A DNA stretch of 64,000 nucleotides from Phaseolus vulgaris. Taxonomy: Eukaryota; Streptophyta; Magnoliopsida; Fabales; Fabaceae. Position numbers and translations under genes: made by a program. How positions within the stretch are numbered: the first letter of the stretch is position 1; every line of letters begins with the position of its first letter. Where the stretch lies: positions 18,543,138 to 18,607,137 of the forward strand of contig NC_023749.2 in assembly GCF_000499845.2 (NCBI RefSeq). Direction: 5' to 3'. Below are positions 1 to 11,111 of this stretch, in pieces. The notes under the pieces are model-generated. The model was given only the letters and a program-made list of their open reading frames with translations. It made no database searches and was not told the DNA's origin.

Positions 1-208
1 AGGGGGAGTTTAAGATGGTGTAACCAAGAGAGGTGTCAATACTCATTATAACATGAAGAGATGAGAATACTCGTTGTAACTTGGAAAGATGAGAGTACTC
101 GTTGTAACCAAAAGTGTTGGACAGTGGAAGTTCTTCAACGATTTCTTAAGGGAACAAAATGTAGCCAGACTTTAGATGAACCAAGATAAATTATTGTGTG
201 GTATCTCT
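1..208 (+). repeat. Copia-type LTR fragment (R/U5 part)
   Basis: This stretch matches 54222-54430 almost base for base, including the run around GTGTAACCAAGAGAGG and the end TTATCTCTTGTTA. The second copy lies about 200 bp downstream of a TATA box (near 54028), as expected for the transcribed part of an LTR, so this copy is read as the 3' part of such an LTR cut by the window edge. It stops abruptly at 208, where an unrelated Gypsy LTR begins. The Copia label rests on general LTR style only. Confidence 0.5.
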
Positions 209-801
209 TGTTAATTCAACCCTCCTATATGTGTTTAAGAATTCCATAACCTAGTATAGAATTTTAAAGTAGAAATTATTTTCTTGCCAAAAGTAAAATA
301 GGAATTTTACTTGTATTTTTTCTTAATTGTAATTAGGGTTGAATTAAGCACCTAAAAACCAACCTAGGTTAAATTAGGGTTTCTAGAAAACTCCTAGATT
401 AACTTAGGTTGGTCATAAACCTAAAAAGAAGTCACATGAAGCAAACCTTGGTCATGCTTGCCTTGTGACTCCAAAATAGGAGCCATTTTCAAACCTAATA
501 TTTTTTAATTTTCCCACTCATTTCTTTGTAAAATGGTTGAACCTCTACCCTATATAAAGACGTGCTTGGCTCTCATTTTTGTGGAGATCAATATATGAGT
601 GAATTTTTGCCCAAGTTTACAAGCTTTCTTACTCCCTTGTCTACACTCTCTAGGATAGACACCTTGATCTTCTTCTTCACCTCTCCAAGTGATATGGCTC
701 AACCAATCACTCTCATTACCTCTTATGCACCTTCAAGGAAACATTAGCTCCATTGGAGTCATCCTTGTCCACTTCATCCACTTGTTTCCGCCATTCATCT
801 C
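209..801 (+). repeat. Gypsy-family LTR, plus orientation
   Basis: The sequence from TGTTAATTCAACCC onward aligns over most of its length with the reverse complement of 2979-3608, sharing CCATAACCTAGT, the ACCAACCTAGGTT-like block and the CTCCATTGGAG block. It has its own TATA-like CCCTATATAAAG near 549. It is therefore an LTR of the same family as the minus-strand element next to it, but in the opposite orientation. The right end near TCATCTCA is approximate, and no target-site duplication was found. Reading frames inside it (from 562 and 689) are LTR sequence, not genes. Confidence 0.6.
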
Positions 802-819
802 AAAATTCCAAGGAAATCA

Positions 820-1400
820 ACCGGTCATGAAGGCAACATCATCACTATGGCATGCAAAAAGTTGTTCTACTTTCATTTCTCAATCTAAATACACCTCAAC
901 ATTTTCCTTATCATAAAAATAATGTAAGTCTACCCTAGTCTCAATTTGTTGGCTTTCTCTTCTAGTTCTTCTAGGTGTTGGTTGGTAATAATCATTAATT
1001 CTAACACTCTCTTCCTCAGCTTGAGAGTCACTTGCCATAGAACTAGATGCATGATATCTTTTTAATTTTTTTATGTATTCATCTTTTTATCTAACAAGTT
1101 TCAATTCTTTCTCTAAGATTGCAAGATGAGAATTTACTTATTTCTTTTCTTCCATAGTTTGGTTCTCATGTTGTAATTTGTCTTAGTGTAAGTGATTGAA
1201 TGTCTCTAGCCATTTGTTTCAAAAGAGATTTAGTAGAGCTCAAATAACTTTCACTAAGATTGGAAGTGTGTTTAAACATGTTAAAGTTTGTGTTAGAAGT
1301 AATTTCCAAAGAGAAAAATAGGTTGAGTGAAGTAGGTAATTTCCCAAGAAAGGGAGGTGGATCACTAGGATCTCTTAAGTACCGAGTTTTTCCTTGTTAG
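820..1400 (-). pseudogene. Gypsy gag remnant
   Basis: The minus strand near 1050-830 encodes a gag-like stretch including NDYYQPTPRR, a KENVEVYLD block and VEQLFACH. This matches the NDYYQAPPRR, KENIEACLD and VEKLFASH blocks of the ORFs in Gypsy1 and Gypsy2. In Ty3/Gypsy elements this part of gag lies at the start of the capsid region. The frame has stops, including TGA in place of the tryptophan codon after YLD, and no continuous ORF survives. Sequence homologous to the N-terminal serine-rich and coiled part lies further upstream (toward 1400) but is badly decayed. Confidence 0.6.
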
Positions 1401-2978
1401 AGACAACAAAGCACAATCAAAGATGGAAACACTTTAAGCAAAAACAAGATATGCAAAGCAAGAAAACAATTGAAATTTTCTAAACTAGAAAACTTTAAAG
1501 CTAGATGGTTCCTAGATAAGGCTTCTTGGCACATTGGACCTTGAAGATACATTCACCGAATAGGCGTGATGTTAATCCACTGAGTAAACAAGTTTAAACA
1601 AATACAACTCAAAGAAAATACAAAGAAATTTATATCAACAAAATTTTGCACAAAATTTAAATTGTAGCTTCTTTTACCTTGCATTTTGTGTAACTTTGAG
1701 GTTGTTGCTCCTTTGCTTTACCTCTTTAGGATATTCAACCTAAGGTGTTCGGTCTTTACCTCTTTAGTGATGTAACTTGCACCCAAAAAAATTCAGTTCA
1801 ACAATTCACCAAAGCAATTAGGTCAGCTCCACAAAATTAGAGGTCAAACAATTTTAAAAGCAACAAAAACTCAATTTAAAATAAGGACAACTTCAAATGG
1901 AGTTTATAATTGACATGACTTGAAAGAGTGATCAAGAAATTGACAAGCAAAAAATTAAGGTTCACAAGAAAAGATAACACACAAATGGAATCCTTAAGAA
2001 AGGAACTAGAGTAGATGAAGAAAACAAAAAAATGTACTACATAATTTTTTTTGTGTAAACAATTTTCTTAACTTTCCGAATTTATGATGATCAGAAAACT
2101 TCAAAATAGACTTTGAAGTTTAAACCGCTGAAACTTCAATGTTTAAGCTGAATATTGGCTTCACAGAAATAGTGCGCCAATTAATTGTAATAATATTTTA
2201 TAAGTTTCACTGCTCAATTCAAATTTTCCAAAGTTGTTTTTTTTACACTGTTCGTTTTTCATTTGCCATTTTTTTTTTCTATTTTGAATTTTGATGTACT
2301 TTTTTTTTTCAAATATTCTTAACTCATCAAGGTACTCAAATCCAGAATTTCATATTTTTTTAAATTTTTTCAGTTAGCTAAATGGAATTAAAAACATAAA
2401 TGGAATTGAAATTAAAAACAAAAATCAGAAAAAACAGAAAACCTAAATGGAATTAAAAACAAAATTCAAAAACTCAAACACACAATGGAATTTAGGTGAT
2501 AATGGAACTTGTATGGAACTAACAACAAGTATGAACTCAAATATGGAAAAATTAAAATGCACCAAAGCTCAAATTCAGAATAGAAATTAGACTCAAATTA
2601 AAACAAACAACAAAAATCAAAAGCAATAGGCACCACACGGAATTACTAACATTGTAGGAAGAACATGACTAGACATTACTTGAAATCGATTTAAAAAATT
2701 AAAATGACTCAACAAAATTAAAATGCACTGATTGAAATTGCAAGAATACTCAAATAAAATGTAAAGGTATACTCAATAGAACACCTAAAAATGCAAACGG
2801 ATAGTTCAAGAACAATTGAATCGAATATAAACTAGCATAAGCATCATAAAATGATTAGTAAAATGAAATTGAAGCACAAGAAAATCAAGAACACCATATG
2901 AACAACACGAAAAATTAAGAACAAAACAAAGAAGAGAAGACACTTAACTCTTGAAGATCCAAAGCTCTAGATACGAAA

Positions 2979-3608
2979 TGATAGGTGTCTTCTAACCAAT
3001 TGCATCTTTTCTTGGACTTTGGATGAACCCTGTTGAAGCTTAATGGATGCAATGGATCAAGGATGGCTCCAATGGAGCTATAAATTCCTTGTAGGTGCAT
3101 GAAGAGAGTGATTGGTTTGGCCATATCACTTGGAGAGGTGAAGAAGAAGACCAAAGATGTCTATCCTAGAAAGGTTTAGACAAGGGAGTGCTTAAGCTAG
3201 CAATTTGGCAGCATAACACTCATAAAATTGATCTTATTAAACATTAACCAAACTACTATTTTTATAGTGCAGGAGGTCGGTCATTGCTTACAAAAATTGG
3301 GAGGGAAATTCAAATGCTATTAGTTTGAACTTAACCGCCTAAATTAGAGTCACATGGCAAGCATGATCAAGTGTGCTCCATGTGACCTAATTAGGTCAAT
3401 GATCTACCTAGGGTAAATGTGGGCTGTAATTAAGCCCTAATTATACTCTAGGTAGGTTTTTATATGCCTAATCCTAAACCTAATTCACTTAAAAAAATTA
3501 CAAGTAAATTTCCTACTCTAATTAAAGCAAGAAAATAAATTCTACTATAAATAATTTACACTAGGTTATGGCATTTTTGGACATATATAAAAGGTGTTTG
3601 TGTCATCA
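2979..3608 (-). repeat. 5' LTR of the minus-strand Gypsy fragment
   Basis: On the minus strand it begins TGATGACACAAAC and ends ACACCTATCA, giving the TG...CA ends and short TGAT/ATCA inverted termini of an LTR, 630 bp long. It is followed on the minus strand by TTTCGTATCTAGAGC, a degraded version of the TTTGGTATCATGAGC site beside the LTRs of Gypsy1 and Gypsy2. Its U3 resembles that of Gypsy1 (CATAAC...CTAG, ACCAACCTAGGT), so the two belong to related families. Confidence 0.7.
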
Positions 3609-4211
3609 GTAGCAGAGTCTCAATCTTCTTGTATCCTCCTTTCCATAGATCTAGTGATGGGTCTTAAGCTGGGACCTCTACCATCTGGTTGGACACTATT
3701 TCTGCAGAGAAAATAGCATATCACGAGATGACATCATCAAGGTTTCAACATCTTGATGACCAGATTGAAGTTGTACAAGAGAACCTAGCTGAGCTCTACC
3801 ATCGTGATATGTAATCTACTACTTTTAATCTGTTGTTTTTAGGTTTGTAATCGGTTTAAATTTCTTATGCACTAAACTGCATTAAGTCTCTGGTTTTTAG
3901 TTTAGGTTGTATGGTGTTTGTTTATGCACCTTGAACATTTTATATTCTCCCTAAGCATTGTTATTGTTGTTGTTTATGCTAAATTATGTATGCTTATTGT
4001 TTTTTGATGGACTAGTATATCCATTCAAATAATGTTTGTTCACATTTTCTATTTGATGAAAACAAATGGGGAGAAATATGTATTCTACAAGTCAGGGGGA
4101 GCAAAGTAGAAAATCTGTAATTTCTTCTTTTCACCTATGATCATTGTCCACAAAAGATAAAGCATGTTCAAGACTTGTTGGATTGTTTGTCTTCATCAAA
4201 TAGGGAGAGAT
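3609..4211 (+). mobile_element. 3' internal end of a Sirevirus-like Copia element
   Basis: This stretch runs directly into the LTR at 4212. It ends in a purine-rich tract (AATAGGGAGAGATT), as expected of a polypurine tract, preceded by GGGGGAGCAAAG near 4095, like the multiple PPT-like tracts described for Sireviruses. A short frame ending near 3812 (LDDQIEVVQENLAELYHRDM then stop) may be the C-terminus of the last element ORF. The rest of the element is missing because a Gypsy LTR abuts it at 3608. Confidence 0.5.
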
Positions 4212-5811
4212 TGTTGGACATCTCAAGGATCCCATATACAATGTTTGATGATGTCATGATTGAAGCCATGATGCCTTATGTGTCTAGGTAGCTTAGGTTT
4301 TATTTTTTGTCTTGATTTATCTTTTGCCTTTAGGAATGATGAAGGATTCAAGAATAAAATATTTTTCAACTGGTCTAAACTGTTTTTCAATTGGTTAAAA
4401 GATTTTCAACTGGTTAAAAAGGTTTTTAACTTGTTTTAAATTTGTTTTATGGAAAGTTACAATTTTTCAACTTGTTATCTTTTAATCAATTGATTGAAAT
4501 TACTTAAATGTTTTTAGATTTTTCTATAATATAATTTATATACTGAAAACCTTATTTTGATGTGTAAGATAAGAAATGTTTTCAGTTTAAGTACACTCTA
4601 TTTGAGAAAATCCAGTTTTCATATAAATTATAGTTTATAAGTAAAATCAACAAATTGTTTTAATTTTTAACTAGTTGATTTACTAACTATACCCTTTTTG
4701 TTGTAAAACCATCTTTGTTACTCTATAAAAGGGTATGTTTGTTTTCAGAAAAAGGTTACTTACAAAGTTTATACTTTTACAATCTGTGGGAACCTAAGTG
4801 TGAGTAGTTTTTTGAAAAAGTGAGTCTTTGGAGCAAAATCTTCATCATCTAGATAAAGGTCAAAGATTCTTCAATTGTTGTTGTGAATTGGGAGATCATG
4901 TTGCATTTCTTGATTCACAGTCAAGGTGTTTTCATTCCCTTTATTATTGTTTTGTAATTTTGTGTTTTTTTGGTCCAAGATAGGGTTTCTTGGTGGGAAT
5001 CATAACTACGACAAGGAGTTGCAATGAGTGGTTTGGTTCTTGTAGTGTTCAAGAACTATTTTTGCTTTTCTTGTAAAAGAATTGTGTTGATTTAGTGAAT
5101 TCTATCTTGGTGAGAGGTGGGACTGGATATAGCTCTATTGTGAGTGAACCAATATAAAATCTTGGAGTTTTTTATGCTTTATTTATCATTGCATTTTAAT
5201 TTTTCTACATAAAATTTTTGTTCTGGTTTAATCAATTGATTGTTTGTAAAAATCAGTCTGATGTTTTTTTCTCTGCAGATCTGCTTGTTTTTCTGGAATA
5301 CCAAAATAGTTGTGTTAAGCAATATTGAATATTACACTGTGAATTGATTTTGTTTGTATCCATTAATATTCATTATTAGTTAAACAAGTTAATTTTAATC
5401 AAAGTGATTCTTCTTAGAAAACACTGTTTGATACTTTTTTTTGCATGTTTCTTGAAATCTGTAAAATTTCTTTTCTCATTGTTAGTAAAAAAAATGTTAT
5501 TTTCAAATATAATCTGTTGAAATTAATTTAGAAATTTATTTCTTAAAACATATTCAAATCTTTTCAAACTGTAATTCTAATTTACAAGATTGTACTTTAA
5601 GATTTGTGTGTTAAAAATTCAATCAATTGTTTTTAAAAAGAAAAAAAAATATACATTCTTCTTAATCAGTGTACTTCTCCAAAAATCAATATCTTATTTT
5701 TAAAAAAACATTTGGTCAAAATTTCATCAAATTTGTTATAAACCATTTATTACGAAAATCTAGCAAAGTACTATTCACCCCTCTTAAACATAGTCTCCCA
5801 TTAATTCAACA
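4212..5811 (+). repeat. Sirevirus-like Copia 3' LTR (1.6 kb)
   Basis: It starts TGTTGGACATCTC right after the polypurine-like tract and ends TTCAACA, so the ends are TGTTG...CAACA. A TATA box, CTCTATAAAAGGG, lies near 4722. The 3' part carries the phrase ACTATTCACCCCTCT, typical of Sirevirus LTR ends; the solo LTR at 40247 has the related ATTCACTCCCCTCT. Several AATCAATTGATT-like palindromes occur (near 4490, 5230 and 5620), comparable to the palindromic motifs in the other Sirevirus-like LTRs of this window. A frame at 5669-5857 is not a gene. Confidence 0.65.
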
Positions 5812-6197
5812 AACTCAACCTCAACCTGTAAGACAAAAAAAATGTAGTGAATTGTAAAATGTATAAACATAGACACCTCATTTTTTATTCTAGGTGAAAG
5901 AGAGATAAATTGATAAAAGTGTACTGATGATAGAGATGGAAAGAAGGGAAAAGGGTAAATTATAAAAAATGAGTTAAATATAAGAATATAATTAATAACT
6001 TATAAAACATAACCTACACATACACACAATTTCTCCTCTAGATTATAAATACAAAATTATATTTAAACACATTTTCAGTATTTCTTTTAGGGTCAATGAA
6101 ATAATAAGCATCTCAAAAGGTTCTCTTTCTCTAAATGTCATTATTACAAAAATGGTATCGGAAAAGCTTAAAGAAATTATAAGTAAATATCATTTTC
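5812..6197 (+). other. AT-rich stretch, possible old Copia LTR end
   Basis: No gene is visible. A TATA-like ATTATAAATAC near 6045, pyrimidine-rich TTCTCTTTCTCT near 6122 and ATTACA followed by AAAATGGTATC near 6148 resemble the end of an LTR plus the start of an initiator-tRNA primer-binding site. This reading is weak because no partner LTR was found. The last five bases, TTTTC, are the left target-site duplication of the next feature. Confidence 0.25.
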
Positions 6198-7233
6198 TGA
6201 TCAGGTCGGTCATCGGTAGTCGATGACGTCAGCAGCAGATAACCACGTGGACCACTCGCAGGGTGACACGTGGATCAGGTGGCAGAGAAATCAGGGAGGA
6301 GATCACCCGGTATGGAGATCGGTGGTCACCGACAGATCAGTTCCAAGAAAAACACCCGGGGGGAGAACGCGAGAAGCAATAGAGCACCGATCAGTCATCA
6401 GGTGCATGGTCATCGGGGTTTCGTGTTACACGCAGTTAAATTGGGACTGAGATTCCCAGCGAGAGCGTTACGCATGGACTTCGCATGATCATATCTCAGA
6501 GAAAGAGGAGTTGCTCGCTGGAAGAATCGTGCACGAGGGTGGCCTGAGGGAGTTAGTAAACCAGTTAGTGATTGGTGACTCTCTTAACCCATTACGTGCA
6601 TGACATCGTGAAGGGGAAATCGTGTATGCAGGGAGCAATGCTTGGTGAGTGTGCCTAGTACAGCCACACCTGGCGTTCTCCTGGGAGTGTGCGATTCACC
6701 CAGATGGAAGAAATGCGCTAAGTTACTCCGCAAGGGAATAACTTAGGCGCACAAAGAGATGCGCTAGAGCCCTTCAGGTAGTGGCATGTGTACGGTTAGA
6801 TGTGAGTTGCATGCTTCCACGTCTCACCATCTGAGAGGGGCGCGACCAAGATAAAGGTGCACTCCGCGTCGTGAAAGGTACACACAGAAAACACAGACAC
6901 CCACGTCTTTACTGATTGTGGTACGTTTTCGGACAATAGCGTAACAGAATTCTGACACACGCAGAGAACAGCGTAACAGAATTCTGTTAGGCACATACAC
7001 AGAGGGTAAATCAAAAGGAGATTGAGTGAGATTGTTTTTGTTGGTGATTCTGTGACCTAACTTGAGCGTCGGAATGCAAACGGCCGCTAGAGGCGCCGTC
7101 TGTGTGTTTTGCAGGTTGCGTTTGAAGTTCCCGGAGAAGGTTCTAAGAGCATTCTTGCAGATAGCACAGCTGCATAGGCGGGGTAAGGAAGCGACAAAGC
7201 AATTCCTCTACGTTAGAGTTGGCGATAGGATCA
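6198..7233 (+). mobile_element. Solo LTR, Tat-type Gypsy
   Basis: The 1036-bp segment begins TGATCAGG and ends AGGATCA, with inverted termini TGATC/GATCA, and is flanked by the direct repeat TTTTC (6193-6197 and 7234-7238). It is clearly richer in G+C than its surroundings. The block ACTTGAGCGTCGGAATGC at 7060-7077 is the same signature found in three other Tat-type LTRs of this window. No internal retroelement sequence is present, so it is a solo LTR left by LTR-LTR recombination. The reading frames inside it (6223, 6270, 6796, 7062) have no recognisable domain. Confidence 0.8.
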
Positions 7234-7347
7234 TTTTCCATTATAAATATAATATGTAATTAAAGGACATAGTGCAAATAAAAGTGTCAGCTCCATCTTT
7301 TATCAGTAACCTAGGAAAATTTCCATCTACCATTGCACAACCTAGAT

Positions 7348-8043
7348 TGAGGGAAGAGGCCCAAGCACAAGCCCACATGCAAGCCCACCAAAGGGTAGAT
7401 TTGGGCCAACCATAGAGTTATGGCCAAGAGGATCCAAGAAGACGTTCTTTTACATGTTCAAATGTCATAAACTCTAGTGTAGAGTAGACTTTAATTTCTT
7501 GTCAAAATTAGCATAGGAACTTTATTTGTAATTTTCTTAGAATTAATTTTGGCACCTAAAACACCAACCTAGGTAAACTTCGAGTTTCTAAAAAAACCTC
7601 TAAATTTACCAAGGCCGATCTAGAAAGCCCATGGAGGGGGTGAGCATAAAAACTAGACACACCCCTCCCCATGTGCTCATTTGTGCACCCATGTGCCATG
7701 TGCACCCATGTGCTTCACATTTACATTTCATTTGGCTAGCATTAGGGTTGCATTATGGTCCTCCTTAGCCTATAAAAGGAGGAGCCTACACCTTGTATTT
7801 TCAAGTTTATTGTGAGTAAAGTTATGCTGCCATTTTGTGCTAAGCTTTGCTTCTCCTAGAATTCTAGGCTCTAAACTTCATTTCCTTCACATCTCCTTGG
7901 GTTGGCCGAACCTCCCTAGCTTCATACACATCATGCACCTTCAAGATCAACACCACTCTTAGGAGGATCTTGCTCACACACCTTCATAGCTTCCCACCAC
8001 TTTTTCTCACATGATTCAAGAAGACCTTCATAAAATGCCATCA
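7348..8043 (+). repeat. Gypsy1 left LTR
   Basis: It begins TGAGGGAAGAGG (the right LTR has TGATGGAAGAGG) and ends ATGCCATCA. A TATA box, CCTATAAAAGGAGG, lies near 7770. The U3 part resembles that of the Gypsy fragment at 802-3608, while the part from about 7740 onward is nearly identical to the Gypsy2 LTRs. Confidence 0.92.
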
Positions 8044-8045
8044 TT

Positions 8046-8058
8046 TGGTATCATGAGC
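8046..8058 (+). promoter_or_regulatory. Primer-binding site, Gypsy1
   Basis: TGGTATCATGAGC starts two bases after the left LTR. It matches the usual plant initiator-methionine tRNA primer site TGGTATCAGAGC except for one extra T. The same variant is found at the equivalent place in Gypsy2. Confidence 0.75.
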
Positions 8059-9896
8059 TTGGGTTCTTCAAGATGAGTTGCTTTTGGTCTTTTCATTTCT
8101 AGTTCTTCTTTATTTCATGTTGTTCATCTTATTTCCATAATTGTCTTGCTGTTTTTTTCATTTTAATTTGTTTTGGTGTGCTATTTGGAAGATCCAACCG
8201 AAGCACTTTTGTTCAATTGATCTTGAACAATTTCTTGTGCAAATTGTGATAGGATTCCATACACCTTTGAGTTGCTGTTTTCATTTAGGCTTTTGAGTCT
8301 TTATTGCACTTTTAATTTGGTTCATATTATGCTTTTGAGTCTTTAATTTCTGAATCCATATATGTTTTGTCAAGTCATGTTCATCCACAATGTGAACAAT
8401 TCTTAGTAGTCCTTTATTTGGCTTGATTGTTTCTTGATTTTGGGTATCTTTATTTGCTTTGAATCTGCTGTTCTTTGATCTTTTGGTGCCTTTTTAATTT
8501 TAGTTTGAGTTCATATTGTGTTTAGATCCTACACAATTCTATTTCACAAATTCTATTGTGTTTAAATTTTGGTATCTTGCTGTTTTTGTTTCCAGTTTCC
8601 AGAATCCCCTGTTTCAGATTTTCTGTGCTGCCTGTTTTGTTCCAGAAAAATATTTTCACTCATAGGAAAATTTTGATTCTCTTGAATATGCAAGTTTGAA
8701 GTGTTATAGAAAGGACAAAAAAAGAATTAGTCCAAAAGAATCAACAGAAAAAAATGATAAATCTTTTAAAATCAGTGTGCAAATCTGAGGCACTACAGCT
8801 GGCGTAACTGAACACCAAAATTGCAAAATTTATTAAACAAAATTGGTGCATGCGTTTTGAGTGATTCCAAAGCCAGATTTTAGGTAAGATCTTGAATATC
8901 TTGCATATCAAATTTCAGAATCATATCTTAAAAACACAGCTCAGCATAAATTGGGGAAAAAACACGTTTCTGGCCCACAACATTTTCCAGTGGTGCTGTT
9001 TTTTTATTTGGTCATCTAATTCTAGTACTATTCTTAGGTTTCTTTTGTGTGCCTACCTTTATTTTGGTACCTTTTATTTGCTTGCTTAATATTTCTTGAA
9101 CCTCTTTCTAGTTGTCATAATCTAACTCCTTTTGGTGGTACTGTTTTATTCAATTAAATTGTTTCTTGCTTTTGTTCTTTGACCTCTAATTTGGTGCTGG
9201 AATTTATTTCTCCTTTGGTGCTTAATTGAATGGAAACTTGACTTGGGTAAGGTCTAGTCTTTTGATAGGTGCTGGAATTGGAGAATTAAAACCTTCATTC
9301 TAAGGGAAAACAAAGTCAAGGCCGAAACAAGCTTTCTTGAAAAACACTACAAACACTTGGAGGGCCAACAAGCAAAGACAACAAGGAAGTGCATTTAGCA
9401 AAAAGAGGATCAACAAAGGGAGTTTTTCTTAATTTCCTTACAACTTAATTTTTGTTAATTACCTCTTAATTACGTTTTAGACGGTGAGTGTGTCTTCAAG
9501 GGCTCCTAGTGTCCAAGAAGACTCACCTAGGGCCGACTAGTATAGAATTCTTAATTAGCAATTGTTAATTGTTTGTAATTGCCTTTTCTTTTGCTTAGTT
9601 AGTGACGCTTTGCATGCTTATTTTGTTAAGTTTGTGTTAAACCGACTAGCTTTGTTGATTAGTAGTTTGCATTGTTTTCTTTCATTGAAAATTTGATTTC
9701 TCAACTTAATTGTGTTCTAAGTGGTTTACTAAGAGAAAGTTTTGTGTGAAGACATTGAGGGATAGTTTTTGGCTAAGGCAAAGGCTTGGTATTTAAGTAG
9801 TCCTTTGTGACTCACCTCCCTTACCTGGAAAACTACCTTCTTTGACTTTCCTAAGTTTTCTCAAGGTAAAATACTTGTATACACAAAGCTTTAGTC
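8059..9896 (+). other. Gypsy1 untranslated leader
   Basis: This 1.8-kb stretch between primer site and ORF is T-rich, has no sustained reading frame, and is matched by the leader of Gypsy2 (59472-61316) over its whole length. Conservation of a long non-coding leader in both copies suggests packaging or priming signals, but none can be pinpointed from sequence alone. A 65-codon frame at 8892 is not kept in the same form in Gypsy2. Confidence 0.6.
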
Positions 9897-10871
9897 ATGT
9901 CTTCTTCTTCTCATTCTACAAAGTCTATTGCAGGTGAATTAAAATCTTTAAAAACTCTTTTGAAAGAAGTTTCACAAACTGTGCAATCAATTGCTTATAG
10001 ACAATTGGAGAGTGAGACTAAACTTAATGTTTTGACTAAAGCAAAGGATGAGAAGTATCACATTCTAAAAAAATTACCTTCTCATGCATATATCTCTAAA
10101 GATCATGATTCTTTTGGGGAGGGAGGCATTAGAGTAAATGATTATTATCAAGCACCCCCTAGAAGACATAGAAGAGATAGAAAAGAACAAGAAAACCCAA
10201 GAGGGGTTAGGGTAGACCAACCCCATTTCCATGGAAAAGAAAATATAGAAGCTTGCCTAGATTGGGAAATGAGGGTAGAAAAATTGTTTGCTTCCCATAA
10301 AGAAAGAAAGGAAAGAAAAACACAAAAGAAAAGAGGAGAAGTCGAAAGTGAAGCTAAAGAAAAAGAAGAAAAAGAAAAGCATGAGAAGACCCTTGAAGAA
10401 CAAAAGGCGTGGGAGAAGAGTGTTCCTTCCCACAAGGTCATTCAACAAGACCAAAGATTTAAAAATACCTTTGAAAATATGTGTCTTGTTGAACAACCTC
10501 AAAGCCTTACCTTTTGTAAAGGAACACGGGCAAGCCTAAGTGAAAAAGAAGAGTCTTTAAAAGAAGCTTGCATAGATAAAAATGAAATAGATTATTTCTC
10601 ATATGTGCTAGGATATCACCAAGTGAATGTCAAGTTTTTTATAAGCATCTACAAAAACATTTTTTTATGTGAAGTAGTGCCTAAAGAAACTTGTCATGTC
10701 TTATTGAGACAACCATTGCAAAGTGTACAAATCCTTATAAACAATGGTTGTCACAACGAGACTATCCTTACACATAAGAGAAAAAGTCTTCATGAAGGAG
10801 AACTCATGGGACAAATTAGAGTTGATAAAACTCTAGAGCTTTTAAAAGGAAAACTTTTGTCCCCCATGTGA
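9897..10871 (+). pseudogene. Gypsy1 gag/delta-pol ORF, truncated by a stop
   Basis: The ATG at 9897 opens 324 codons that match residues 1-324 of the Gypsy2 protein with only a few replacements. The N-terminal 60 residues are serine/lysine rich and probably helical. Residues about 80-145 hold the gag-like blocks NDYYQAPPRR, KENIEACLDWEMRVEKLF and a lysine/glutamate-rich coiled region. Further on, KETCHVLLRQP resembles the C-terminus of Gypsy proteases, and VDKTLELLKGKLLSPM begins an integrase zinc-finger-like region. The frame stops at TGA (10869-10871) where Gypsy2 has AGA, so the stop is a point mutation and not the natural end. A further TAG for TGG lies near 10978. Confidence 0.85.
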
Positions 10872-11111
10872 AAAGAAGTTCAAAGACATTACCTTAGGTA
10901 CAATTCTTGTTTTCAAACTACGCCCAAGGCAATGTCTCATAAACTCTATACTCCTTCACCTTTTGCAAATGATCCTTAGGAAGATATAAATTTCATATTA
11001 AAACTCCCTAGGACAACAAAAGATTGTGATTCAATCTTCATGGTTATGGATAAACTCTTCTCTAGAGAAGTGATACATCTTCATGGTTTATCTTCAAGCA
11101 TAGTGTTGAAT

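Larger units (their letters stand above)
802..3608 (-). mobile_element. Partial Gypsy LTR retrotransposon, minus strand
   Basis: Read on the minus strand, the order is 5' LTR (3608 to 2979), a primer-binding-like site, a long leader (about 2960 to 1400) and the start of gag (about 1400 to 820). Everything downstream of gag is missing; the sequence then meets a plus-oriented LTR of the same family. The piece is thus the 5' half of an element, ended by deletion or rearrangement. The leader contains no long reading frame. Confidence 0.65.

Noticed and set aside
5669..5857. Small frame near the end of the Sirevirus-like LTR
   Set aside because: It crosses the LTR boundary and has no similarity to known proteins.
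6189..7238. A 9-bp direct repeat ATCATTTTC around 6198-7229, as expected for a MULE
   Set aside because: TG...CA ends with inverted TGATC/GATCA and the 5-bp TSD TTTTC explain the same bases as a solo LTR. No long terminal inverted repeats were found, and the shared Tat-type LTR signature is inside.
10148..10539. Several frames opposite to or overlapping the Gypsy1 ORF (also at 61568-61959 in Gypsy2)
   Set aside because: They are shadows of the lysine/glutamate-rich coding stretch; the antisense frames only look hydrophobic because of that composition.
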